A stretch of DNA of 64,000 nucleotides. Source: Trichomonas vaginalis G3. Taxonomy: Eukaryota > Parabasalia > Trichomonadida > Trichomonadidae. Location of the stretch: the NCBI RefSeq assembly GCF_026262505.1, contig NC_067208.1, positions 2,108,001 through 2,172,000 of the forward strand, written 5' to 3'. The notes under the pieces are model-generated. The model was not told the origin of the DNA. It did not search any database and worked only from the letters and a program-made list of their open reading frames with translations. The position numbers and the translations under genes are program-made. This document shows, one piece after another, positions 36,531 through 44,985 of the stretch (position 1 is the first letter of the stretch; every line of letters begins with the position of its first letter).

Positions 36531-36815
36531 ATGACAGAACAAAAGCAACTCATTCGAATTCCACAGTATAACAAACATACATTTAAACATTTATTCTTCC
36601 TTCCTGAGCATAACATGTTCTTTCAAATACATCCGAGACCAGTTGACTTTTCATTGACTGTTTATAAAGATAGAAATAGTTATATCATTAAACCATACGA
36701 TGACGAAGGTAAGTTATGTAAATTGTACGTTAAGAAGTTAGAGAAAGTTTATGGCTTCAAGTATGACTACAATAGGGTTAACACTGATGATGAAGATATT
36801 GAGGAAAATTTATGA
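36531..36815 (+). CDS. Terminal-region protein, 94 aa
   Basis: Homologue of the 89-aa protein at 53475-53744: both share FF-x-P-E/R-x-N-x-F-x-QI, a S-L-T/S-V-Y strand, a YD-x-x-G turn and an L-x-K-L-x-x-Y/V-Y segment. Both are the gene nearest an element end and point towards it. The function is unknown; an end-binding or early regulatory role is a guess from position alone. Confidence 0.6.
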   Translation: MTEQKQLIRIPQYNKHTFKHLFFLPEHNMFFQIHPRPVDFSLTVYKDRNSYIIKPYDDEGKLCKLYVKKLEKVYGFKYDYNRVNTDDEDIEENL

Positions 36816-37043
36816 GAACATTAGTGAAGTTGTTAGTGAGAACGATAGTGAGAACGTTTATTTTTACATTAGTGAGTTCGTTAGTGAAGTGAAGTGGGTG
36901 GTGGTTTTGTAAATATTTAAGGTTAAGTTAGTGTTTGTGTTTGTGTTGTAAAATATACGTTACCGGTTTCGTAAAGTGTCAAATTCACAAGTATTGGGTA
37001 TGGTGGAACGCAGTGCCACCATACCCAACTAACCCATACTAAC
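36816..37043 (+). repeat. Element terminus with iterons, hairpin and ATACTAAC end
   Basis: GTTAGTGA-type iterons, the shared block with TTTGTAAATATTTAAGG, then a perfect 13-bp stem TTGGGTATGGTGG (36994-37006) against CCACCATACCCAA (37016-37028) with a 9-nt loop AACGCAGTG. Nine bases further, ATACTAAC ends at 37043. The next base starts an integrase reading frame that has lost its N-terminus, which marks the junction. Confidence 0.7.
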
Positions 37044-37731
37044 TACTGTGAAAGTTCTTTCAAATCAGATGATGTAAAAAACTATCTGCGTTCAAAAAAT
37101 GTAAACCAATATTTCATTGTCGACCAAAACCATTCTGCTCTTGGTGTCATTGACGGTTGTATAAAAATGTTAAGAGACTTAAACCAACCACAAGGTGGTG
37201 AAGCAAATGAAATGTCATATGACGACAAATATAGACACTTCTCCATGGCAAAGATGAGACAAGTTTTAAATATTTACAATAGCCGTAAACAAAAAGGTTT
37301 GGGAAACCACTCCCCCCGAAGAAATGAAAAACAACCCTGACTTAGAGAAAGACTATATATTTAATAATTTAGTCAAAAGAGACAAACAAGAAAGAATGCC
37401 GGGCTTCAAACTTCAGAAAGGTGACAAAGTAAAAATAGAAATACCTAAACGCGACCCATATGAAAATACTATTGACTATGACAACAATGGGAACCCGACA
37501 GGTACTCACATTCGTGTTCGTAAAAATAGAAGAAAGTATACAAGAGAATATTATGAAGTTTTAGGCAAACATGGCAAAATGTACACACTGCAAGCAGAAG
37601 ATAAAACTACTATTGTCAGACCTCGTTTCAAACTTGTCAAAGTTCAAGGTGGTATACTTTCAAAGACAGTTCCTAACAAATATAAGACAACTCCTGACGA
37701 ATATGCTAAAGAAGTTGAAAATGACGACTAA
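37044..37731 (+). pseudogene. 5'-truncated Maverick integrase
   Basis: From 37044 the frame encodes the region just after the second catalytic Asp (ESSFKSDDVKNYL), then QNHSALGVID, where Asp replaces the catalytic Glu, then LRDLN. A frameshift near 37318 leads to the C-terminal tail (37324-37731), which aligns with the tail of 6517-7602. The 5' half is missing exactly at the terminus of the neighbouring element. The simplest reading is that the element inserted into this gene. Confidence 0.75.
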
Positions 37732-38744
37732 GCATTTCTATACCATGCGTAAACTGTCATGTAAGGTGGCATGTAGTCTTTACTTTGTCCCGTTGTTTGC
37801 GTATATCCCGAAACGCGATGTGTATGGTTTCCTCCTCCCTCAGTGTTACTCCAGTAACAATCTATAGCAAACTTAACGTTGTCTTTAACATCATATCCTT
37901 TACCTTTTGTCATTGCTGACCAATCCCAATATCTATGCTTATGCCAACCTGCTTGAGATGTACTTAAATCTATGTAGTGACTATGTGCAGGTAAATTTTC
38001 ACCTGAAATCGTTTTACTTCCACCTGTTTCCTTTGAAGAGTTTGCACAATACAAAAACCTGTCGACTATTTGAGTCCAAGTTCCAAAACCAAGTACTACT
38101 TCTGGTCTGGTAGAGTTCATTGACGTATAAATAGAGCCTATAGGATATAATGTTTGAAGTATTTCTGTCTTTAATGTTTGAAGCTCTGTTTTGTCTGCTT
38201 TCTTGTCATATAAATCTTGAGCAGTGAATTTAATATTATGTTCATCCTTCATGACATAAACATCTTTACATCTAATGTTTCTCATCGTCGTTATGTCGTC
38301 ATCCGATGTTAAACCTTGTGGAAAGTTAGGAGGTTTACAATATATTGCATCCCCACCAGTTTCTTCAACCGTTCCTTCAATACTTTCTATAGCAACAGTT
38401 GTAAAACTTGTATGTGTATGGTTCTTGTCTGCTTTCTTCTCTAACTCATCGTTAACATAAGTTTTATCTGCTTTAAGGTCTAAACATCCTGAAACCCATC
38501 CTGTATCGGCTTTAGTTTTTAAAATCTTCGATGTCCGTTCATGGTACCAGTCAACCCTTTCTTTCATTTCGTTATCTTTTTCATCCACATATTCCTTATC
38601 TGCTTTCTTCTCTAACACACTAGCCATAAGTCCCTTATCTACCTTATTTTCAAGGCTAACGTTTAAGTCTGTTATTTCAGATATAGAATGTGTATGAGTC
38701 TTTTTAGAATATTCGTTTTCAGCTCTTGTCACTTCACTTGACAT
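37728..38744 (-). CDS. Phage-like fibre, shaft and head, 338 aa
   Basis: This fibre has repeated KADK-x-Y-V-x-D/E and KKADKNHTHTSF shaft units, then YPIGSIYTSMN, LPAHSHY, GNHTHRV and DYMPPYMTVYAWYR, the same tip as 5703-6497. The two heads differ strongly between these anchors, as expected for receptor-binding tips. The N-terminal part (38808-39134) is in another frame, so the gene is broken near 38750-38810. Its 3' end overlaps the integrase tail by 4 bp. Confidence 0.8.
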   Translation of the reverse strand: MSSEVTRAENEYSKKTHTHSISEITDLNVSLENKVDKGLMASVLEKKADKEYVDEKDNEMKERVDWYHERTSKILKTKADTGWVSGCLDLKADKTYVNDELEKKADKNHTHTSFTTVAIESIEGTVEETGGDAIYCKPPNFPQGLTSDDDITTMRNIRCKDVYVMKDEHNIKFTAQDLYDKKADKTELQTLKTEILQTLYPIGSIYTSMNSTRPEVVLGFGTWTQIVDRFLYCANSSKETGGSKTISGENLPAHSHYIDLSTSQAGWHKHRYWDWSAMTKGKGYDVKDNVKFAIDCYWSNTEGGGNHTHRVSGYTQTTGQSKDYMPPYMTVYAWYRNA

Positions 38745-38807
38745 TTTATTGTCAACATATGTTTTGTCTGCTAGTTCAGTGATAGTTCTTTTGTTGCATA
38801 AGCATTG

Positions 38808-39134
38808 TTAGCTCTTTTTCTTCTTCTTTGCTATTGCATCGTCTACATATTCTTTGTCAGCTTTGTTGTCAACATCTGTTTTCAAAAGAAGTTCATTTAT
38901 AGGTTTCTCGTTTAAAGTTCCTTTTGTTGGATTTATACAGACAGTATTGTTCTTCTTGTCTTGAAATAGAAACTCATCTGTCATTGGGTTTAATGTCAGT
39001 TTTAAGTTTCCTTCTTTCAATGACTCAGATATCTTAGAATAGTTTGAAAAGTTTGTTGTGTTCTTATTTAGAGCTTGCATAATGAGTTGTCGGTTGTGTT
39101 GTATTTCTCTTATGGAAGCAATATCTTTCGACAT
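38808..39134 (-). CDS. Fibre N-terminal part, 108 aa (frameshifted)
   Basis: It starts at the divergent promoter and encodes a helical start (MSKDIASIREIQHNRQ), a beta turn region, and the first KADKEYVDD shaft unit before stopping in a Lys-run. The shaft resumes in the next frame downstream. It lacks the IAAYAYE attachment domain of the fibre at 3424, so its virion anchor differs. Confidence 0.65.
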   Translation of the reverse strand: MSKDIASIREIQHNRQLIMQALNKNTTNFSNYSKISESLKEGNLKLTLNPMTDEFLFQDKKNNTVCINPTKGTLNEKPINELLLKTDVDNKADKEYVDDAIAKKKKKS

Positions 39135-39152
39135 TTTTATTCTAGATAAAAT
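39135..39152. promoter_or_regulatory. 18-bp divergent promoter
   Basis: TTTTATTCTAGATAAAAT lies between the fibre and penton-like starts. The pairing fibre/penton-like is thus repeated at a third locus. Confidence 0.5.
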
Positions 39153-40000
39153 ATGCTTTCAATAGAAAAGAAAATTCAAGAGTTGCTACAACTAAACCAT
39201 TAGATGAACTTTTTACTAATGTCGGTCAAAAGTTTGAGACAGAGACCGTAAAGCATGAAGGCTATCGTTTTGACTACCCATTAAGATGGTTAAGAGACCC
39301 ATCTGTCACAAAAGCTATTGGCTTTCGTAGAATGAAGTTCATTTCAGAAGCCATACATGGTTTCCCATTTACGGTCGGTTTTGAAGTTCGATACTATAAC
39401 AAAGAAAAACGTATGTATGAGAAATTTGAACAGGGAAAACTTTTACAAGTTAGTTTGCTTGTAAACTTAGAAACAACTCTTCAAGCTTTTCAAGAAAAAA
39501 TAAACGATATCTATCTCGAATATGCAAACCAGTATAACATTGACGAGGGGGAGTACCATCTCGATATTATTTATGACAGGAAAAATGCAACTGTTAAAAT
39601 CAATAGAATAGAAGACCTTGGAGAAAACGTTTATATTTCTACAAAATATAACAACTTGGCATGGTATAGATTTTTGAGGATGTTAAATCAGCCTGCAGCA
39701 TATCCAGTACACCCAGACTTTTATGAAGTCGAAAACCCTAATGGAACATATGAAAATATTTTCGACCCAGATGCTATTATTGTTCATGCTTCATTTTCTG
39801 GTGCGCAAAACTCTTTCTTATGTCTGATGAATGATTTTTACGAAAAACCTACAAAGTTATACGAACCACCAAGTGGAAGTATTTCAGACTTTCAAGTATG
39901 GTTTACTACAGATGGAAGAAAAAGAATAATTCCATTATACCATGCGTTTTACTTAGAACTTAGTTTCATATACAACTACTATCGAACGATAAAAATATAA
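39153..40000 (+). pseudogene. Penton-like (family 2) gene with an early frameshift
   Basis: The ATG at 39153 is followed by about 18 codons, then the frame shifts. A long frame including 39332-40000 encodes YRFDYPLRWLRD (equivalent to FKFPTDWIVN of 15694-16551), a beta-rich body, a PSGSISDFQVWF strand and an end IIPLYHAFYLELSFIY. This corresponds to the whole family-2 protein. One indel near 39190 is the only visible break. Confidence 0.65.
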
Positions 40001-40004
40001 TTTT

Positions 40005-40247
40005 TTAATACGGTTGAGGTGTTGGATTTGGTTGCCAACTAGACTGTGGTGCAGGTTCAGGCTGTTGTATAACAGGAGCTTGTTCTTCTGGTTCAGGGTC
40101 TTTAGGTATAATACCAACGAACTGACCTACTCTTTTACCAATATTTTTGACTCCGTTCCAAATTCCTCTTCCTACGGTTTTTATTCCATTCCATATACCT
40201 CTTCCAACATTTCGAAAGAAGTTTCCTATCTTACTGAAGAAACCCAT
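40005..40247 (-). CDS. Amphipathic-helix protein with GRGIWNG repeats, 80 aa
   Basis: Residues 1-45 form a strongly amphipathic, basic helix with a tandem GRGIWNGIKTV / GRGIWNGVKNI repeat, preceded by MGFFSKIGNFFRNV. The rest is a Pro/Gln-rich tail. Such a combination is typical of membrane-disrupting or membrane-binding peptides. It is reminiscent of the N-terminal helix of adenovirus protein VI, which is an analogy, not demonstrated homology. It lies in a virion-type cluster between fibre, penton-like and small membrane proteins. Confidence 0.6.
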   Translation of the reverse strand: MGFFSKIGNFFRNVGRGIWNGIKTVGRGIWNGVKNIGKRVGQFVGIIPKDPEPEEQAPVIQQPEPAPQSSWQPNPTPQPY

Positions 40248-40264
40248 TTACTATATGTAAAAAT

Positions 40265-40627
40265 CTAATGTCCGCCTAGTCTCTTACGTTTCCTGTTGAG
40301 TTCCATAGCATTCTTTAACTGGAGCTCATACATTCTGTTTCTCCTCTGGTAGAAAACATATTCTGGGTCAACTCCTGTGTTCGCGTCATCTGCATAAAGT
40401 TGTTTATATCCCACTTCAGGGTTTGTATAAAACTCTTTCCATCTCATATTTGCATACCATGGTGGCAAACCTAACGCAGCGTCATTTGACATTGCAGTTT
40501 GCATTTGTACATCTGTTGGCACTTGACCATAGTTTGCCATTGCAGTTTGTATTCTAACTTCATTTGGAATATTCTCTGGGTTTGGTTGTCCAGGTTGCTG
40601 TGCATTCGCTAAGTTCTGTGCGTCCAT
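40265..40627 (-). CDS. Small basic-tailed protein with QTAM repeats, 120 aa
   Basis: The Gln/Asn/Pro-rich N-terminus contains two copies of P-x-x-V-x-x-QTAM-x-N (about residues 23-50). The middle is aromatic and the C-terminus is RKRKRLGGH. It has a Maverick leader (AGATAAAAATAT read from the other strand). It is probably a small virion or core protein, inferred from composition and cluster. Confidence 0.5.
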   Translation of the reverse strand: MDAQNLANAQQPGQPNPENIPNEVRIQTAMANYGQVPTDVQMQTAMSNDAALGLPPWYANMRWKEFYTNPEVGYKQLYADDANTGVDPEYVFYQRRNRMYELQLKNAMELNRKRKRLGGH

Positions 40628-40650
40628 TTAATATTAGATAAAAATATCTC

Positions 40651-40782
40651 TTACGAGTACATATACTGAACATTTGCAGGCATTGGTTCATCTTCATATT
40701 CTCTGTACTTTTCTGCCACGTCAAATAAATAAATGACACAATGGAAAAAACCTAAAACAAGTAGTCCTATTTCAAACCACAT
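40651..40782 (-). CDS. Small membrane protein, 43 aa
   Basis: A hydrophobic segment, GLLVLGFFHCVIYLF, occupies residues 6-20, followed by an acidic tail. The ATG lies inside the last codons of the methylase gene (16-bp overlap, same strand). A single transmembrane segment this close to the N-terminus suggests a small tail-out membrane protein. Confidence 0.45.
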   Translation of the reverse strand: MWFEIGLLVLGFFHCVIYLFDVAEKYREYEDEPMPANVQYMYS

Positions 40783-41585
40783 TTACTTACTAATAAAATT
40801 TCTTTGTTATGACACTTTCTCCAGTTTATAGGACCTCTCTCATATTCTATCTTGTCATATATAAACTCATAGTCATGTATGTCCTCTAACCATCTCATAA
40901 CGGTTTCCAAACCACTTTTATCGGATGTAAAGTAAAAGCATGGATGGTTATGTAAAACGTCTAAAGTTTCTAAAGAGTCTCTCAAAGTCCAGTCTACTTG
41001 GTATTGAAAATCCCATGTGTTATAGAACGGCGGGTCCACTATAAAGAAAACATTTTCCTTGTCTTTATATTTTTCATACAAATCTGTCCAATGACATCTC
41101 ACAAACTCTATACCCTCAATATATTTTTCTATGTCCTCTTTGAAAACATTTGTATAGTTAAGATATAAAACTTTTGACATAAGTGTTTCAATGTCATGAA
41201 CTCTTATAGAACCACTATATAATAGTCTAGCAGATATACTATCCCAGTCTATATATTCTGCTTTTTTCAAAACCTCTCTCACAATATTTTTGTTATCTAA
41301 TGGTATACGTTCCATCTTACCTATAGGTATCTTTTCTTTTAACTCTTTCAATATATTGTTTGTGTCTGGAATATGTTTGAGACGGTCCATATAGTTGTCG
41401 AAGTCATTGCATATAATCTTTGAGTCTGGGAATATTATATGGCACAAATGGGATATATAGAAACTTCCACCGAACAAATCTACAAATGTTAGACCATTCG
41501 GTAGTTTCTTAAGTTCTCTCAATATAATATCTTTACATTTACTCTTATTTCCAAAGAACGGTAACGGTGGTTTTGTAAAATTCAT
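40767..41585 (-). CDS. D12-class DNA adenine N6-methyltransferase, 272 aa
   Basis: The order of motifs is that of Dam-like D12 enzymes: PPLPFFGNKSK at 6-16 (motif X), FVDLFGGS at 34-41 (motif I, AdoMet binding) and FIVDPPFYNTWD at 181-192 (motif IV, catalytic DPPF). Such enzymes methylate adenine in short sites, often GATC; the target of this one cannot be read from sequence. Two AGATCT palindrome elements lie within 260 bp upstream of its start. T. vaginalis is known for adenine methylation in DNA, so an active Maverick enzyme would matter. Confidence 0.88.
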   Translation of the reverse strand: MNFTKPPLPFFGNKSKCKDIILRELKKLPNGLTFVDLFGGSFYISHLCHIIFPDSKIICNDFDNYMDRLKHIPDTNNILKELKEKIPIGKMERIPLDNKNIVREVLKKAEYIDWDSISARLLYSGSIRVHDIETLMSKVLYLNYTNVFKEDIEKYIEGIEFVRCHWTDLYEKYKDKENVFFIVDPPFYNTWDFQYQVDWTLRDSLETLDVLHNHPCFYFTSDKSGLETVMRWLEDIHDYEFIYDKIEYERGPINWRKCHNKEILLVSKCGLK

Positions 41586-41661
41586 TTATATATAATAATA
41601 AAAATGTTTTTTCCTGAAAAGTGACAGAAAAGTGACAAAACATTTACGAAGAAATCATGAA

Positions 41662-41730
41662 AATTCAAGAGGGTAGAAAAGAGGTTAGAAAAGAGGTTAG
41701 ATCTAACCTTCTACCCTAAATTATATTTTT
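41662..41730 (+). repeat. AGATCT palindrome/iteron element, copy 8 (TTAGA class)
   Basis: GGGTAGA, AGGTTAGA and AGGTTAGA precede GGTTAGATCTAACC (41695-41708), then TTCTACCC. The outer pair GGGTAG/CTACCC is complementary. The tail is TAAATTATATTTTTG. Confidence 0.8.
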
Positions 41731-41797
41731 GGGTCCTTTACACTCATTACGAAGAAGAAGTCTTGACAAAACATTTACGATGAAATCATGAAAATTC

Positions 41798-41860
41798 AAG
41801 AGGGTGAGAAAACAGGTGAAAAAACGGGTGAGATCTCACCTCTTCACCTAAACATTATTT
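41798..41860 (+). repeat. AGATCT palindrome/iteron element, copy 9 (GTGAGA class)
   Basis: GGGTGAGA, AGGTGAAA and GGGTGAGA precede GGTGAGATCTCACC (41827-41840), then TTCACCT and TAAACATTATTTTTG. Copies 8 and 9 lie in a tandem duplication of about 131 bp but belong to different sequence classes. Confidence 0.8.
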
Positions 41861-42015
41861 TTGGGTCCTTTACACTCATTACGATGAAGTCTTGACAAAA
41901 CATTTACGTTCATGTTTGACAAAACATTTACGAAGAAGTCTTGACAAAACATTTACGAAGAAGAAGTCTTGACAAAACATGTACGTTCATGTTTGACAAA
42001 ACATGAAAACATATA
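41861..42015 (+). repeat. 25-bp satellite modules beside the methylase
   Basis: CATTTACGAAGAAGTCTTGA and GTTCATGTTTGACAAAAC units continue after copy 9. They are the same module family as the array at 57347-60905. From here to the poly-T at about 42150 I see no gene, only the last Maverick sequence and a hairpin. Confidence 0.7.
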
Positions 42016-42112
42016 TAATTTGTGAAAAGTGACACATTATATATAATGTTTTCGACCCAGAAGACTAACAATTTTCCGAATAAAAAACTTCATTTATTAC
42101 TAAACATCATCA

Positions 42113-42143
42113 GGGCTAGAAGGCACGAAGTGCCTGGAAGCCC
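42113..42143. repeat. Nested GC hairpin at the Maverick/host boundary
   Basis: GGGCT (42113-42117) pairs with AGCCC (42139-42143) around an inner AGGCACGAAGTGCCT (42121-42135) with a GAA loop. It is followed by a T-tract of about 37 nt, then host-type DNA. Confidence 0.55.
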
Positions 42144-42148
42144 CACTA

Positions 42149-42182
<34 letters not shown>

Positions 42183-42185
42183 TTT

Positions 42186-43625
42186 TTATGTGATATTATT
42201 TTTCAGAAGATTTTGTGTTCTTCTTCAAAATTTTATTTTTTTTTATTACAAAGAATCTTTACAAAATATACATTTACTTTAATTAATATTTAAAAACGTG
42301 CTCTATCAAAAGTTCCAAAAATTCAATATTTTAGCTTTTCTGAGGTGTCACTTTTGATGAATTTCTGTTTAAAACAAAAAAAATAAAAACAGCTTTTAAA
42401 AGTATAGTTATCTTAAAATACGAACTTTAACACAAGTTTTTTGATCCAATAGAAAATTGAATTCTTTGAATAAATAAAATATTTTATATATTAACATATT
42501 AAATTTCCTAATTATTTTTTCTTCTTGGGAAAATTTTTGAATTCGAATAGAAAATTTAATAAATTGAAATTGGGTTGAAAGAATTCTCCATATTAACTTG
42601 TCATATATTTCAGATCATATAAATTAAGTTAATTAAATTTTTTAAAAACCTTAATAGGATAAAAAAAAGAATTTACACTCTCTCACTTTGAAAACGTAGA
42701 AAATGCCAATCTATTGGTATACATTTTAGTTTTGTTAAGTTTACAAAACGATTACTCTAGATTTTAAAGATTTATCAAGAATTTAGAGAATATCCTTCTC
42801 AAAACAACTTCAATAGCGAAGGATTAGTATTGAATCGGATTTGTAACATAATTATAGTACATCACAATACAATTTCTCCGACTTTTAATTATTTTTGAAA
42901 TATTTACAAAATATGCTCTTTCTATCATCGATACTTTAATACAGAGCAAATTTAGTAAATGTCATCACGTTATTTTTTCATAAATCGTTTTCGAACTTTT
43001 GAAATATTTATTTTAAACCAGTTTTCTACATTTAATATGTGAATTATATCAAAAGTAGATGGGCGATACTTGTAAATCTATTTAAACTATTAGTTTGCTA
43101 TTATTGAAGAACTTTATAATTTTTTTTTCTTATGTATGGAATTAAAGATAATTTTGCCGATTCCAACTGGTTTTTCTATATGAGTTAAATATGCCAAGTG
43201 AAATTGGACTTGCCAATATTGTAAATTGAAGTATGGACTATATATCGATTTTCATTGATTGATGAATAACTCGGAGTAATGTAATTGTTGATAATGAAAA
43301 ATAGTTTTCAATTGCTGGTAAGGGCCAATGTATGTTCAATAGCTCCGAAAGCAATAAATGCACGTTTAGAAAAAGACGATAATGATTAAATTACAAAATC
43401 GATAACGACGACGATTAAATTACAAAATCAATAATGACCCGTAAACAGAAATTCATCAAAAGTGACACCTCAGAAAAGCTAAAATATTGAATTTTTGGAA
43501 CTTTTGATAGAGCACGTTTTTAAATATTAATTAAAGTAAATGTATATTTTGTAAAGATTCTTTTTAATAAAAAAAATAAAATTTTGAAGAAGAACACAAA
43601 ATCTTCTGAAAAATAATATCACATA
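42186..43625. mobile_element. Inverted-repeat (foldback/MITE-like) element 1
   Basis: Arms of about 185 bp, 42186-42372 and 43441-43625, are close inverted copies; a recognisable core is AGCACGTTTTTAAATATTAA in the right arm. The inner ends carry TGTCACTTTTGATGAATTTC. The 1.07-kb centre has no coding frame. I found no clear target duplication. Confidence 0.7.
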
Positions 43626-44505
43626 AACTCATATTATTTTCTAATATATAACTATTTTATATAAAAATCAAATTCAATGATCTTAAAAGCGAAGGATAAA
43701 CCTCAAAATTTACGAATATAATGCTTATCTATCATAAAACCATATGAAATATTAATTTTTGCTTTACGCCTAATTTTTGACGACAATTAGCAAAAAATGT
43801 TAAATGTTAACACTCAGTCCATTTGAATATGAAAAATAAAATTGACTTTGATTAAATGTTTTTATTTATCATGCAATTCTTCTTGCGACCAAAGATTTGA
43901 ATAAAAGTTCAAAAAATAAGATAGCTTAAAAAATAATATACGGTAGTGTTTACTAATAGATGAATAGTATATAAATTCTATTAAAATGGATTTGATCCAA
44001 AAAAATATAAAACCAAAAATAATTGTTATAATTTAAATGAAGAAGTAATTTAAAACGATTTTATTTATGATCAAATTTTATATTTTTTTGGATCAAATCC
44101 ATTTTAATAGAATTTATATACTATTCATCTATTAGTAAACACTACCGTATATTATTTTTTAAGCTATCTTATTTTTTGAACTTTTATTCAAATCTTTGGT
44201 CGCAAGAAGAATTGCATGATAAATAAAAACATTTAATCAAAGTCAATTTTATTTTTCATATTCAAATGGACTGAGTGTTAACATTTAACATTTTTTGCTA
44301 ATTGTCGTCAAAAATTAGGCGTAAAGCAAAAATTAATATTTCATATGGTTTTATGATAGATAAGCATTATATTCCCACTCATTATATTCGTAAATTTTGA
44401 GGTTTATCCTTCGCTTTTAAGATCATTGAATTTGATTTTTATATAAAATAGTTATATATTAGAAAATAATATGAGTTTATGTGATATTATTTTTCAGAAG
44501 ATTTC
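43598..44505. repeat. Long near-perfect palindrome
   Basis: Arms of about 410 bp (43598-44013 and 44085-44505) are almost identical inverted copies around a 70-bp centre. The right arm has one 15-bp local duplication (ATTATATT motif near 44370). The outer ends overlap the arm end of the preceding foldback (TATGTGATATTATTTTTCAG), so the two structures are nested. No gene is present. Confidence 0.75.
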
Positions 44506-44645
44506 ATTCTATATGCCTATGAAAAGTACTCTCAAAACTAACTTTTCCTAATTATAATTAAATCTAGAATATTGTATTATGCTTAGTATTATTTCATTTT
44601 TCTCATTCAATTTAGAATTTACAAATGTCAAAAAATTGAGAGCTG

Positions 44646-44672
44646 TCACTTTTGATGAATTTCTGTTTATTA
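44646..44672. repeat. Solo arm end of the foldback family
   Basis: TGTCACTTTTGATGAATTTC occurs here again, 140 bp past the palindrome, matching the inner arm ends of foldback element 1. It probably marks a third, incomplete copy. Confidence 0.5.
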
Positions 44673-44699
44673 CATAGTCAAGCAATATTTCGTTAAGTA

Positions 44700-44985
44700 C
44701 AAAGATCAGCATCCGGAAAAAATAAATGGGTATATCAAAATGAGATTCCGCAAGAAATATTTGAAAAATATCTAGAAACGAAGAAAACAGAAAATATTGA
44801 TGAAATGTTACGCTGTACTCGAATTGTTCATGTTGTTGATCAAGATAAAAAAGAATTTTATCTTGAATTTTCAAAAAAATCAAATTCATCACATATTAAA
44901 CAAGAATCTAGATGAAGAACATCAAAAGGCTTATATAGATTATCTTGAAAGTTTACTCAAACTTGAAATAAAAAATAAAAATTAA
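44700..44985 (+). pseudogene. Fragment of an unrecognised host gene
   Basis: Two overlapping frames encode charged helical sequence (one with EIPQEIFEKYLETKK, the next with NLDEEHQKAYIDYLES). A frameshift near 44880 separates them. The end abuts the convergent host gene at 44982. The upstream part may have been replaced by the foldback cluster. Confidence 0.35.

Noticed and set aside
42022-42282. Phe-rich 86-aa frame
   Set aside because: It is generated by the T-tract at about 42150-42187 and crosses the Maverick/host boundary.
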